The notes: generated by a model from the sequence alone, not told the origin. Counted from the first letter of the stretch, positions 32,900 to 42,139 are shown. The stretch: DNA of 50,848 nucleotides from Bacteroidota bacterium (GCA_013289015.1 JABDAV010000008.1:1-50848), one strand, 5' to 3'. A program made the numbers and translations.

Positions 32900-35023
32900 T
32901 TAGACTGGAATTTTTTCCCGTGATTTCTTTGTCACTTTTATTGCAGCAGCAGAGGGGCTCATGTTAGGCTCTCCATTATACATTATTTTTTTTGAAAGAG
33001 GATTAAAAGTGGCAGTTGCTTTCAAGTTAGTTCTTGAAAAATAGTGAAATATTTCAATCTGACTATTCGCTAATGAAGGGTCTTCTTTCAATGTTTCCAA
33101 GGAATCTAATTTTGAAGAATGGATTTCTTTATCAGGACTTGGAATATCGTCGATGCTAATTATTTTACTTTCACCCTTGCCATCAATACTTATTTTATTA
33201 AGATATTCTAAAGCTTTAAGGTTTGCACCAATACTTCCGGACTTTTCATTTGTGCAACCAAATTCTGTGACACATGCTCTTTTAAGTTGTACCCAAGCCA
33301 CTTTCTTGTGTGTCTGAATATAGTTAAGCATTTTACTAATCAAAGTACTTTGATTGTTTAATCCGCGTGAATATCTCATTATGTAATCACGCTCATTATT
33401 AGCGCCAGGTACTGCTCCGGTATTAAATACGCTTTTAATTGATCCATGATTTTCTTGAATTCTATTTAGATTACTTGTTTTCAAATAAGGTTCAACAAAA
33501 CGGGTTAAGAAAATATCTTTATCACCATCAACAAAAATTTCATTGCTATCAATCATTTCCTGGCACTTTTCAATGATGAGTTCGATAACCTGTTCAAATC
33601 TTTGAGGTTGTAAGTTTTCTTGCAAATCAAATAATTCATTTTGCCGTGTCTTTAATTCTTTGCTCAAAATATTTTTAATGAACTCTTTTGGCTCATCGCT
33701 TATTCTCTGTTCAATTTCCTGGATTTGATTTATTAATTCTTCTATTCTTTCTCTCATGGTAAGAATTTTTTTATCAATTAAGTTCTTCTCAATATTATTG
33801 AAGTTAATAGTGTTGGCTGAAATTATATTATCCAATTCACCAACTTCAACAAGCCTTATCCCCTTGCTTTCCTGTGGTTGATTATTCTCTCTTGTTGAAA
33901 TTTCTTTGATGCCGATAATTGCTTTTTGGGAAGGGCAAATATTTTTATCAGTACCATATAAACTCCAATTCCTATCCATTTTTGGTAACCCATGTTCTTT
34001 CCAAAGCCCCGCATTATCAAGCACAATTCCATATTGTTTGTTTTGATGAGGCCGCATACACCGGCCAACCTGTTGCAGAAATAAGGTTAACGATTTAGTA
34101 GGCCTTGCAAGTTGAACAGCATCAACATCGGGACAATCAAAGCCTTCAGTAAAAATATTTACGTTGCATAAAATTTTAAATTGATTATTTCTAAAATCAC
34201 TTACAATTTTCCTGCGTTCGTCGGTTGCGGTGTAAGTGTCAATAGCTTTTGCAGTAAAACCGCTACTGTTATATTTTTCTACAATTTTTGTACAGTGTGC
34301 TCTGTTAACAGCGAATACAATCATCTTTTTGTTATGGGCAAAATCAATATAGCTTTGAACTAAATCAGCCATTACTGCATTGTCCTGCATTACTTCACTT
34401 AATTCCGTTTCGTCATAGTCGCCAGCCCTTATTTTAATATTGCTTATATCGGGCGTATGGCTTGCAAAATATCTTATGTCAGATAAGTGATTGTTTTTGA
34501 TGAACCATTTAATTGAATCGGTTGTAATTAATTTATCAAATAAATCCCCGAAGCCTTCGCCGTTTGTTCTTATCGGTGTAGCAGTTACGCCTAAGAATTT
34601 GCTGCCTGGATAAAACTCCCAAAGTTTTTTGTAAGTACTTGCTAAGGCATGATGCGCTTCATCAATAATTACCAATGAAAATATATCTTTTTGGTGTTCA
34701 TCCCGCCTTACCAAAGTTTGAATAGAAGCAATCTGTATAGGCGAAGATTGGTCACCGATGAAGTTGGATGATATTATGCCAGCAGTTAAATGAAAATCTT
34801 TTACCAATCTTTTGAATGCCTGGTCAACTAATTCTTTTCTATGCGTTATGATTAAAACTTTTTTATCAGGGTAAAGTTCAGTTGTAAATTTTCTTACGAG
34901 TTCACAAAAGAGCGTGGTCTTTCCTGTTCCTGTTGGCATTTGAAACAATACACTATTACTGTCTTTCCAAGCATGCATAATGTCATCAATTCCATTTGTC
35001 TGATAGTCTCTTAGATTAACCAA
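32900..35023 (-). CDS. SF2 DEAD/DEAH helicase, 3' end frameshifted
   Basis: The 707-residue protein has motif I M-P-T-G-T-G-K-T-T (K35), DEAH box I-I-D-E-A-H-H (D121), motif III-type T-A-T-P and motif VI Q-Q-V-G-R-C-M-R-P (about 317-325). A coiled coil (about 410-475) and a C-terminal domain ending S-P-S-A-A-A follow. After the stop, another frame continues as K-N-S-S-L-N-G-W-I-F-W-K-Y and ends at 32832. That is the normal end of a DUF4357-like SPSxAA...NGWxxW domain, so one base is probably missing between about 32911 and 32931. It overlaps the upstream toxin gene by 8 bases. Related helicases occur in restriction and defence loci. No nuclease motif is seen. Confidence 0.85.
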   Translation of the reverse strand: MVNLRDYQTNGIDDIMHAWKDSNSVLFQMPTGTGKTTLFCELVRKFTTELYPDKKVLIITHRKELVDQAFKRLVKDFHLTAGIISSNFIGDQSSPIQIASIQTLVRRDEHQKDIFSLVIIDEAHHALASTYKKLWEFYPGSKFLGVTATPIRTNGEGFGDLFDKLITTDSIKWFIKNNHLSDIRYFASHTPDISNIKIRAGDYDETELSEVMQDNAVMADLVQSYIDFAHNKKMIVFAVNRAHCTKIVEKYNSSGFTAKAIDTYTATDERRKIVSDFRNNQFKILCNVNIFTEGFDCPDVDAVQLARPTKSLTLFLQQVGRCMRPHQNKQYGIVLDNAGLWKEHGLPKMDRNWSLYGTDKNICPSQKAIIGIKEISTRENNQPQESKGIRLVEVGELDNIISANTINFNNIEKNLIDKKILTMRERIEELINQIQEIEQRISDEPKEFIKNILSKELKTRQNELFDLQENLQPQRFEQVIELIIEKCQEMIDSNEIFVDGDKDIFLTRFVEPYLKTSNLNRIQENHGSIKSVFNTGAVPGANNERDYIMRYSRGLNNQSTLISKMLNYIQTHKKVAWVQLKRACVTEFGCTNEKSGSIGANLKALEYLNKISIDGKGESKIISIDDIPSPDKEIHSSKLDSLETLKEDPSLANSQIEIFHYFSRTNLKATATFNPLSKKIMYNGEPNMSPSAAAIKVTKKSREKIPV

Positions 35024-35315
35024 TGTATTTGTGTTTAGGATTTCTGCTTGTGTGAAAAATTGATTGAATAATTATTATGTCTTTACCTTTTTCAATTCTA
35101 TAAATAATCAGGAATGGAAATTTTCTTACCCTTGTTTCTCTTAGATTTTTATTTCTTTTAGCGTAGCGTTCCGGATTTTCTTCTATTTGTTGAATTCTTT
35201 TAAATACTTCAATTTCAAATTTATCACCCAGTTCAGACTGTTGCTTCTCATACCAAAGCCAAGCATCAGATAGTTCCTTTCTTGCTCTCGCGGTTAGATT
35301 GGAAAAATATCTCAC
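35016..35315 (-). CDS. RelE/ParE-family toxin
   Basis: The 99-residue protein has the ParE/RelE pattern: A-R-K-E-L-S-D-A-W-L-W-Y-E near the start, G-D-K-F-E-I-E-V-F-K-R-I-Q-Q-I-E-E-N-P-E-R-Y, and a C-terminal Y-R-I-E-K-G-K-D-I...I-F-H-T-S-R-N-P. This fits type II toxins that cut mRNA at the ribosome or poison gyrase; the sequence does not decide which. It overlaps the antitoxin gene by 4 bases and the helicase gene by 8 bases, so all three should be translationally coupled. Confidence 0.9.
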   Translation of the reverse strand: MRYFSNLTARARKELSDAWLWYEKQQSELGDKFEIEVFKRIQQIEENPERYAKRNKNLRETRVRKFPFLIIYRIEKGKDIIIIQSIFHTSRNPKHKYIG

Positions 35316-35569
35316 TTAGTCCTGTATTTTGCTTTAAAATCTTCCATAAAATTTTTTACTTCCTCAATTGTATAACCTTCGGATTCACCTTTTTCCCATG
35401 CTTCAAGTTCTTTGTCCAGCTCTTTCACAAATTCTTCATCTTCATACCATGGTTTTGTTTCTTCATCTTCATCAAAATCATCGTCATTCACACTGCTGTA
35501 TAATAAATCTGCAATAGCGATTTTTTCTTCATCAGGAAGTTTCAGCAATTCTTTTATATTATAAGGCAT
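35312..35569 (-). CDS. Addiction-module antitoxin-like protein
   Basis: The 85-residue, strongly acidic protein has a start helix L-L-K-L-P-D-E-E-K-I-A-I-A-D-L-L-Y-S-S like the putative addiction-module component family. A D-D-D-F-D-E-D-E-E-T-K-P-W-Y stretch follows and then L-E-A-W-E-K-G-E-S-E-G-Y-T-I-E-E-V. Antitoxins of this family bind and neutralise RelE/ParE toxins. It is the first gene of an operon with the toxin (4-base overlap) and the helicase. No classical DNA-binding motif is evident, so autoregulation is uncertain. Confidence 0.82.
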   Translation of the reverse strand: MPYNIKELLKLPDEEKIAIADLLYSSVNDDDFDEDEETKPWYEDEEFVKELDKELEAWEKGESEGYTIEEVKNFMEDFKAKYRTK

Positions 35570-35640
35570 ATAAACTTTATTGAGTAATAAAATTACAAAG
35601 ACTAAATGAAAAGGAATTTTAAATGCTGCTTAAAAATATA

Positions 35641-35674
35641 CAGTACAAGTGTTGCGACGCAAGGAACGATGCCA
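35641..35674 (-). repeat. Interspersed GTTGCG/CGCAAC-type repeat copy
   Basis: The segment matches the copy at 29231-29265 at 33 of its 34 bases, the only difference being CAGT for CAGC. It sits 71 bases upstream of the antitoxin start, in the spacer shared with the end of lepA. Confidence 0.85.
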
Positions 35675-35700
35675 TGAAATACTTCAGTTGGTATCAAATA

Positions 35701-35774
35701 AACCACAAAGACACGAAGACGCAAAGTATCACAAAGACTTAGTGTAACTTAATGTCTTTGTGTCTTCGTGGTTC
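35701..35774. repeat. ACCACAAAGACAC-type long imperfect palindrome
   Basis: AACCACAAAGACACGAAGAC at 35701-35720 pairs with GTCTTTGTGTCTTCGTGGTT at 35755-35774; the arms differ at two positions out of 20, and the middle is also AAAGAC/GTCTTT-rich. It lies 46 bases downstream of the lepA stop on the minus strand and may act as its terminator. I recall similar words as a widespread palindromic repeat in environmental bacteria. Confidence 0.8.
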
Positions 35775-35819
35775 GAATAAAAAAATATTAATTTCCCTTC
35801 AGGGAATAAGATGGAGCTT

Positions 35820-37604
35820 CTAATCCAGCTTCAGCACCGCTAAAAATGCTTCCTGTGGAACTTCAACGTTACCGATCTGGCGCATGCGTTTCTTGCCTTC
35901 TTTTTGTTTTTCAAGCAGTTTGCGTTTACGACTGATATCACCACCATAACATTTTGCAGTAACATCTTTTCTGAAAGCGCTGATGGTTTCGCGTGCAATG
36001 ATCTTTGCGCCAATAGCAGCTTGTATTGCGATTGCAAATTGTTGTCTTGGTAAAAGTTCCTTTAGTTTTTCGCAAAGCTTTCTTCCGAAATCCTGCGCGC
36101 GGCTGCGATGAATTAATGCACTTAATGCATCTACTTTATCAGCATTTAATAAAATATCCATCTTCACAATATCAGCTTCGCGATAACCGATAGGAGTATA
36201 GTCGAATGAAGCATAACCACGCGTTGAACTTTTTAATTTATCATAAAAATCAAACACGATCTCGGTTAAAGGCATTTCAAAAATTAATTCAACACGCGTT
36301 GTAGTTAAGTAAGATTGGTTGATGAGAATGCCACGTTTGCCTAAACACAAAGTCATAATGTTGCCGATATATTCAGGCTGCGAAATTACCTGCGCACGAA
36401 TGTAGGGCTCATCAATATAATTAATCTTGGTGGTATCCGGCATTTCTGCCGGATTGTTCACGATAATATTTTCGCCGCTGGTTGTGTAGGCATGAAAGCT
36501 AACGTTAGGAACAGTTGTAATTACTGTTTGATTGAACTCGCGTTCCAAACGTTCCTGTATAATTTCCATGTGCAGCAAACCGAGAAATCCGCAACGGAAA
36601 CCAAAGCCTAAAGCTTGCGATGTTTCCAATTCATACGTAAGCGATGCATCATTCAATTGCAGTTTATCCATGCATTCGCGCAACTCTCCAAAATCATCGG
36701 TTGATACAGGATAAATGCCTGCAAATACCATTGGTTTTACATCTTCAAAGCCCTTAATGGCCTCGCCGGGATTTGATGCCACAGTAATGGTATCGCCAAC
36801 CTTAAGTTCTTTTGCATTTTTTATTCCGGTGATGATGTAACCAACGTCACCGGTTTTTACCCTGTCTTTTGGGAGTAAACCTAATTTTAAGGTGCCTACT
36901 TCAGCAGCCTGGTATTGTTGGCCGGTTGAAATGATCTTGATGACTTCATCTTTCTTTACCGAACCATTGAATACACGGAAGTAAGCAATGATACCGCGGA
37001 AACTGTTGAACACACTGTCGAATATCAAAGCCTGCAAAGGTGCATCAGGCTTGCCTGTTGGTGCAGGAATGCGTTTAACAATAGCTTCTAAAATTTCTTC
37101 AATACCAATTCCGTTTTTTGCGCTTGCCAACAAAATTTCTTCTTCTTTGCAACCGATCAATTCCATTACCTGGTCTTTCACTTCGGCGATCATGGCGCCA
37201 TCCATATCTATCTTGTTAATAACAGGAATTATTTCCAGGTCATTCTCAATTGCTAAATACAAATTGCTGATAGTTTGCGCCTGTATGCCCTGCGTTGCAT
37301 CCACTAACAACAAAGCTCCTTCGCACGCTGCTAACGCGCGGCTTACTTCATAACTAAAATCAACGTGACCGGGCGTATCAATTAAATTAAAAATATATTT
37401 TGCGCCATTATAACTATAATCCATTTGAATGGCGTGACTTTTAATGGTAATTCCCTTTTCACGTTCAAGGTCCATATCATCCAGCACCTGCGCCATCATA
37501 TCTCTTTCACTGATAGTTTTGGTATGCTCTAATAAACGATCTGCAAGCGTACTCTTTCCATGGTCAATATGCGCAATAATGCAGAAATTCCTGATCTCCT
37601 TCAT
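35820..37604 (-). CDS. lepA: Elongation factor 4 (LepA)
   Basis: The product is 594 residues from ATG at 37604 ([19 protein letters not shown]); an upstream TTG at 37613 is rejected because it lies inside a likely -7 box. GTPase motifs are [14 protein letters not shown] and N-K-I-D. The characteristic C-terminal domain has [22 protein letters not shown]. It is a ribosome-associated GTPase that affects translation under stress. It stands apart from the glycosyltransferase gene upstream by 46 bases. Confidence 0.97.
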   Translation of the reverse strand: MKEIRNFCIIAHIDHGKSTLADRLLEHTKTISERDMMAQVLDDMDLEREKGITIKSHAIQMDYSYNGAKYIFNLIDTPGHVDFSYEVSRALAACEGALLLVDATQGIQAQTISNLYLAIENDLEIIPVINKIDMDGAMIAEVKDQVMELIGCKEEEILLASAKNGIGIEEILEAIVKRIPAPTGKPDAPLQALIFDSVFNSFRGIIAYFRVFNGSVKKDEVIKIISTGQQYQAAEVGTLKLGLLPKDRVKTGDVGYIITGIKNAKELKVGDTITVASNPGEAIKGFEDVKPMVFAGIYPVSTDDFGELRECMDKLQLNDASLTYELETSQALGFGFRCGFLGLLHMEIIQERLEREFNQTVITTVPNVSFHAYTTSGENIIVNNPAEMPDTTKINYIDEPYIRAQVISQPEYIGNIMTLCLGKRGILINQSYLTTTRVELIFEMPLTEIVFDFYDKLKSSTRGYASFDYTPIGYREADIVKMDILLNADKVDALSALIHRSRAQDFGRKLCEKLKELLPRQQFAIAIQAAIGAKIIARETISAFRKDVTAKCYGGDISRKRKLLEKQKEGKKRMRQIGNVEVPQEAFLAVLKLD

Positions 37605-37610
37605 AAGCGG

Positions 37611-37618
37611 CAAAGATA
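37611..37618 (-). promoter_or_regulatory. -7 box (TATCTTTG) abutting the lepA start codon
   Basis: On the minus strand TATCTTTG ends 6 bases before the ATG. A transcript starting the usual few bases downstream would have almost no leader. No good -33 element was found, so confidence is limited. Confidence 0.5.
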
Positions 37619-37650
37619 ATGTTGGGTTTGTTAATTGATTTGAAATGCTT

Positions 37651-38796
37651 TTAACGACCTAATACTTCATTGTAAACAGCAAGAAATTGATTTGCGATAG
37701 TTTGATAATTGTATTTCGAAATTGCGCTTTTTGAAATGGTTTCCAGATCGAATTTATTCAGATTATTCATTATTGAAATGATAGCTTTTTGAAGTTCATC
37801 TGTATTACCCGTCTCAACCAAAATTCCGTTGGTTTCATTTACAGCTTCCATAATACCACCAACATTTGACGCCACTACCTGCAAACCGCAACATAAAGCT
37901 TCAACAATAACACAGGGAAAATTTTCGTGTTTGCTGAACAAAATGAATGCATCAGCCTGCTGCATTTGCTTTGCAACTTCTTCATAACTTATTGCACCGG
38001 TAAATTTAATTTTTGATTGAAGGTTTAATTGTTCAACCAGTTGTTCATAATCTTTATTGATTGGCCCGCAAATGATCAGTTCCCAATCATTTCTTATTGC
38101 CTGGATATTTTTAAATGTTTGAATGATCTTGCCAACATTCTTTACAGGATGCATTGTTGAAGCATGCAGCCATCTGAAAACGCTGTTTTTTTGTTTTGGT
38201 TTGAAGTTGAAATGATTTGTATCAACAACATTTGGAATACCGCGTATATCGTTTATGTGAAACATTTGTTTTAGAACCTTTGCTATGGCTAAAGAAACGT
38301 TTGTTACCAATGCTGCCTGCCGGAATATTTTTTTTGTATAATACCTGAAAAAAAAACTGTGTTCGTTAAATTTATCTTTTAAGGAAGATTGCTCCGAAAC
38401 GATATAAGGAATATTGAATTCTTTATAAAACCTCAGTGAAATAATACCGGCTTTCATAGGTACATGAACGTGAATTAGATCAGGCCTGCCTTTCTCTTGT
38501 ATATATTGATGAATGATCTTCCTGTAATAATTTAAATAAGCTTTATTATATCGTATCTTATCAATTATAGCAATTCCTGTTTTTTTAAAATAGAAATAAT
38601 GTATGGCTTCATGCAGTTTACCATCATCGTTTATAACAACTTTATTTAAATAACCAAAATCTTTTCCTGCTTGTATTACGTGAATAAGATCAATAGGTAT
38701 TAAAGTTGAAACTGCTTTTGCATGGCGTTGTATGAAATCGCCATTCGTTGGCTCATATTCATCGGGATACCAGCTTGCCAGCCATAAGACTTTCAT
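37651..38796 (-). CDS. Glycosyltransferase family 4-like protein
   Basis: The 381-residue protein has the GT-B fold: N-terminal [23 protein letters not shown], and the C-terminal group 1 signature [20 protein letters not shown] (E-x7-E pattern). This retaining, sugar-nucleotide-dependent enzyme acts at the cytoplasmic face of the inner membrane. It overlaps the flippase gene by 1 base, and the pair is likely to build and export one glycan. Donor and acceptor are not readable. Confidence 0.9.
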   Translation of the reverse strand: MKVLWLASWYPDEYEPTNGDFIQRHAKAVSTLIPIDLIHVIQAGKDFGYLNKVVINDDGKLHEAIHYFYFKKTGIAIIDKIRYNKAYLNYYRKIIHQYIQEKGRPDLIHVHVPMKAGIISLRFYKEFNIPYIVSEQSSLKDKFNEHSFFFRYYTKKIFRQAALVTNVSLAIAKVLKQMFHINDIRGIPNVVDTNHFNFKPKQKNSVFRWLHASTMHPVKNVGKIIQTFKNIQAIRNDWELIICGPINKDYEQLVEQLNLQSKIKFTGAISYEEVAKQMQQADAFILFSKHENFPCVIVEALCCGLQVVASNVGGIMEAVNETNGILVETGNTDELQKAIISIMNNLNKFDLETISKSAISKYNYQTIANQFLAVYNEVLGR

Positions 38797-40112
38797 TAAG
38801 CAGCTTTATTAAATTTTAATAATGAAAATAAGACTGCATAGTCTGTTTTTTTCCATTTGAAAAACTCTATCCAGGATATAGAATAATCACGATAAAAATT
38901 CCACATGGAGAAACCTGCATTAGCCATATAGCTTGCTGTGCTTACTGCCGCAGCGGCGATTATTCCATAACGGGGAACAAAAACCAAATCGCCGGTTATC
39001 ATAACAATCAGTCCGATTATAGCTCCGTATAAATTAATTCTTACTTTGCCTTTACCGGCAAAATGGGCAGATAATAATGAAAGTACGCTCAAAGAAAATA
39101 TCCCGGGAATTATGATGAGCATCGGCAATTGCATTTTATTAAATGTTTCTCCAAAAAGCAGTACAAAAAATTTGCCGCCAAATAAAGCAATTAAAATAAA
39201 TACCAATAAATATAACTGCGAAAATAAACGCGCCATTGTAATGATCGCATCACTTAAAGTTTTCTCCTCAATGCCTTTGGCTGTTCGCGGAAAAACAACA
39301 CTGGCAATTATTTGTGGTACCAAAAGCATTAACTGCCCGAGCTTGGAAACCTGTATATAATTTCCAAGGTCTGCAGCAGTGCATACAGGGCTGTATTTCA
39401 CAAAAAAATAATCTACCCTGTAAACAAGAAAAAAAATTGCATTTGCACCTAACGCAGTTAAAGAATACTTAAGCAGTTTTTTAAAATAGTGGCGTGACGG
39501 GAAACCTATGGCGCCCTCTTTTTTATATTGAATTATATAAGAAAGAAAAACCATTATACCACCGGTTAAAAATGTTGCGAAATACAATAAGATTATCCAT
39601 TCATTGTGACCTGAATGTGTATTTTTATCTTTATCGGGAATTATAAGAACAAAAACAAGATTAACGATAGCTAATAGAAAATTCGGTAAAAAATAATTCT
39701 CCCTCGTATAATACATGCCTACGCAATAATTGGACAGCGCCTGGCCCGATACATATAAAAAAGCAAACCCACAGTACCAGTAAACAAGTGTTTTATCAAC
39801 AGGAGGATTGAACAAAAAGTACAGGTACACCAGACCTGTACTCAACACACCGGCAACTATGCTCCAGGCTGCACCAAGTATAATAAGTTTATTTTTTTCA
39901 ATGATATTCGATGAAGCAAAATAAATAACACCTGCTTCTCCGCCCAGGCTTAAAACCACGTACAGGAATGAAAAGATAACATTCAGGAAATACAAATTCC
40001 CGATATCGGCAGCCTGTAAAAAACGCGATAAGAAAACATTAACCAATAATATGGAAAAAAAATAAAAGCTACGCCAGATGATACTCTGTGTAAGTAATTT
40101 TTTTAAACCCAT
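38796..40112 (-). CDS. Polysaccharide flippase-like membrane protein
   Basis: The 438-residue protein has about 12-14 hydrophobic helices and an N-terminal pattern K-K-L-L-T-Q-S-I-I-W-R-S-F-Y-F-F-S typical of Wzx-like exporters of the polysaccharide_synt family. It overlaps the glycosyltransferase gene by 1 base and follows tpiA by 10 bases, so the three are likely one transcript. Role inferred: flipping lipid-linked oligosaccharide made with the downstream glycosyltransferase. Together with the gene at 211-1710, the window has two such exporters. Confidence 0.87.
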   Translation of the reverse strand: MGLKKLLTQSIIWRSFYFFSILLVNVFLSRFLQAADIGNLYFLNVIFSFLYVVLSLGGEAGVIYFASSNIIEKNKLIILGAAWSIVAGVLSTGLVYLYFLFNPPVDKTLVYWYCGFAFLYVSGQALSNYCVGMYYTRENYFLPNFLLAIVNLVFVLIIPDKDKNTHSGHNEWIILLYFATFLTGGIMVFLSYIIQYKKEGAIGFPSRHYFKKLLKYSLTALGANAIFFLVYRVDYFFVKYSPVCTAADLGNYIQVSKLGQLMLLVPQIIASVVFPRTAKGIEEKTLSDAIITMARLFSQLYLLVFILIALFGGKFFVLLFGETFNKMQLPMLIIIPGIFSLSVLSLLSAHFAGKGKVRINLYGAIIGLIVMITGDLVFVPRYGIIAAAAVSTASYMANAGFSMWNFYRDYSISWIEFFKWKKTDYAVLFSLLKFNKAA

Positions 40113-40122
40113 TTGCGGGATA

Positions 40123-40884
40123 TTATTTCAGGCTTTTGATGATAGCAATAAATTCATCGGCGAGAAGAGAAGCACCGCCAACCAAACCGCCATCAACATC
40201 AGGCTGAGAAAAAATTTCTTTTGCATTAGAAGCTTTTACACTGCCGCCGTATAAGATGCTGATGTTATCTGCAACATCTTTTCCATATTTATCTGCAAGT
40301 ACTTTACGCAGGTGCGCATGCATTTCCTGAGCCTGTTCGCTTGTTGCAGTTTTGCCCGTGCCGATTGCCCAGATTGGTTCGTATGCAATTGCAATTTTTT
40401 GAACATCATCAGCAGAAAAATGAAATAAAGATTCTTCTAACTGTGTTGACACAAATTCATTTTGTGTTTGTGCATCGCGAATGCTTAATGGTTCGCCGCA
40501 GCAAAAGATTGGTGTGATGTTATATTCAAGTGCGATATTTAATTTCTCCGCCAAAAAAGCATTGCTTTCCTGGAAATATTCTCTGCGCTCAGAATGACCG
40601 ATCACAACATATTGTATGTTTAATGATTGCAGCATTTCAACAGAAACTTCTCCTGTGTATGCGCCTGATTTTTTGCTGTAACAATTTTGCGCGGCGATAT
40701 AAAAATTTTCTTTGTTATTTAATTTTTGCTGCGCCAGTTGCAGGTAAGGAGAAGGCACAGCAAATACTGCAAGTTGATCGCTGCTTAAACTAATATCTGC
40801 AGATAAAATGTTATCTAATAAAACTTCGGCTTTATCAACCGTTAAATTCATTTTCCAGTTTGCGGCTGCTATTTGTTTTCTCAT
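40123..40884 (-). CDS. tpiA: Triosephosphate isomerase
   Basis: The 253-residue protein begins M-R-K-Q-I-A-A-A-N-W-K-M-N. It has catalytic His in I-G-H-S-E-R-R, catalytic Glu in Y-E-P-I-W-A-I-G-T-G-K-T-A, and the phosphate loops Y-G-G-S-V-K and G-G-L-V-G-G-A-S-L. It interconverts dihydroxyacetone phosphate and glyceraldehyde-3-phosphate in the cytosol. It is the first gene of a probable transcript with the flippase and glycosyltransferase; the linkage is likely positional rather than functional. Confidence 0.98.
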   Translation of the reverse strand: MRKQIAAANWKMNLTVDKAEVLLDNILSADISLSSDQLAVFAVPSPYLQLAQQKLNNKENFYIAAQNCYSKKSGAYTGEVSVEMLQSLNIQYVVIGHSERREYFQESNAFLAEKLNIALEYNITPIFCCGEPLSIRDAQTQNEFVSTQLEESLFHFSADDVQKIAIAYEPIWAIGTGKTATSEQAQEMHAHLRKVLADKYGKDVADNISILYGGSVKASNAKEIFSQPDVDGGLVGGASLLADEFIAIIKSLK

Positions 40885-40898
40885 ATAAAATTTTTTTG

Positions 40899-40956
40899 GT
40901 TACCGGCAGTTGTACTTGTGGCATCACGGTTGCGTCGCAACACTTTTACTGTTGAT
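40899..40956 (+). repeat. Interspersed GTTGCG/CGCAAC-type repeat, best-preserved long copy
   Basis: GTTACCGGCAGTTGTACTTG, then TGGCATCACGGTTGCGTCGC, then AACACTTTTACTGTTGAT. The central GTTGCG-T-CGCAAC can form a perfect 6-bp hairpin. It lies between tpiA and the GlmU-like gene. Confidence 0.8.
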
Positions 40957-40971
40957 ACCCTGAGCATCTGC

Positions 40972-42139
40972 TTATAACCGGCGCTCAAAAATATACTTTA
41001 ACACAGAAATTTCTGCAGAAGATAATTCAAGGCCTTTCATTTTTTTCCAGTTGTTGATGTGTTCAACCGCTTTATCAAACTTATAATTTGAAGTATGATG
41101 TATTCCCCATCTGAAATCACCAATAGTTTTAGGCATTAATCCTTCACCAAAAATATTATTGCAAATACCAATAATTGAACCTGAATTAAGAGAAGTATTT
41201 ATTGCAGTACGATTATAGTCGCCCATTATCATTCCGAATTTTTTACCAACATGTATGTTTCTTCCGGAGGCATCATGCAATACATTTATTTCCCCCCCGG
41301 TATTTTTTACATTACTGTTGCTGGTTCCCGCACCGAGATTGCACCACCAATCAATTACTGCATTGCCAAGATAACCATCGTGCGCTTTATTGCTATAACA
41401 TTGCAACAGGCTGTTCTTTAATTCTCCTCCAGCCGTACAATTAGGGCCAACAGTAGTAGCGCCATAAATTTTTGTTCCCATTTTTACAATAGCACTTTCA
41501 CAAATTGCAATGGGGCCGCGCAAAACACTGCCTTCCATCACCGTTGCATTTTTACCGATATACACAGGCCCGGTGGATGCATTAATGATGCAACATTCAA
41601 CAACAGCGCCTTCTTCAATAATTACATTTTCAGGCTGAATAACTTTATTGGTATCAGAAATTGTTTGTGTGGTACTTCTTGCAAAAAGCAATAAAAAATC
41701 CCGTCGCAACTGTTCATTATTCCAAACAATAAGCTGCCATGGATATTCCAGACGTTGCGCAGATTTTACCCGGATAATTTTTTTTAAAATATGATGCAGA
41801 CCTGGCAGCATTAAACTCCGAAATATTAACTGTTGTTCTGCCTGCTACAATACCTTGTTCATCATACAAAGCTTCGCCTGTTTGAAGCGAAAGAATTTGC
41901 GAACGTATGTCATCATCATCTTTGAGCATTGCATCTATCATCAAATATTCATCATCAGGAAGCAGGCCATATAATCCGGACAAATATTTTTCTGCAAGCA
42001 CATAAACAGGAAAGCCGCTGATTGCTTCCCATCTTTCTTTCACTGAAAAAATCCCGCAACGTATGTCTGCAACTGCTTTCGTTTGTGCAAGCGGATATAA
42101 ATTTTGCTTCGCATCTGTATCAAGTAAAACGATTACCAT
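40972..42139 (-). pseudogene. GlmU-like sugar nucleotidyltransferase, frameshifted at an A8 tract
   Basis: Two minus-strand frames form one protein of about 390 residues. The N-terminal part (42139 to about 41790) has L-Y-P-L-A-Q-T-K-A-V-A-D-I-R-C-G-I, the start of the Bacteroidetes putative sugar nucleotidyltransferase family. The C-terminal part (to 40972) has the Y-P-W-Q-L-I-V-W-N-N linker and a left-handed beta-helix with hexapeptide repeats (G-P-V-Y-I-G, E-G-S-V-L-R-G, G-T-K-I-Y-G). The frames join if the run of eight A (T at 41778-41785 on plus) were seven. Family members probably make nucleotide-activated amino sugars. The break may be a sequencing error, slippage control or real decay. 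Confidence 0.85.
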
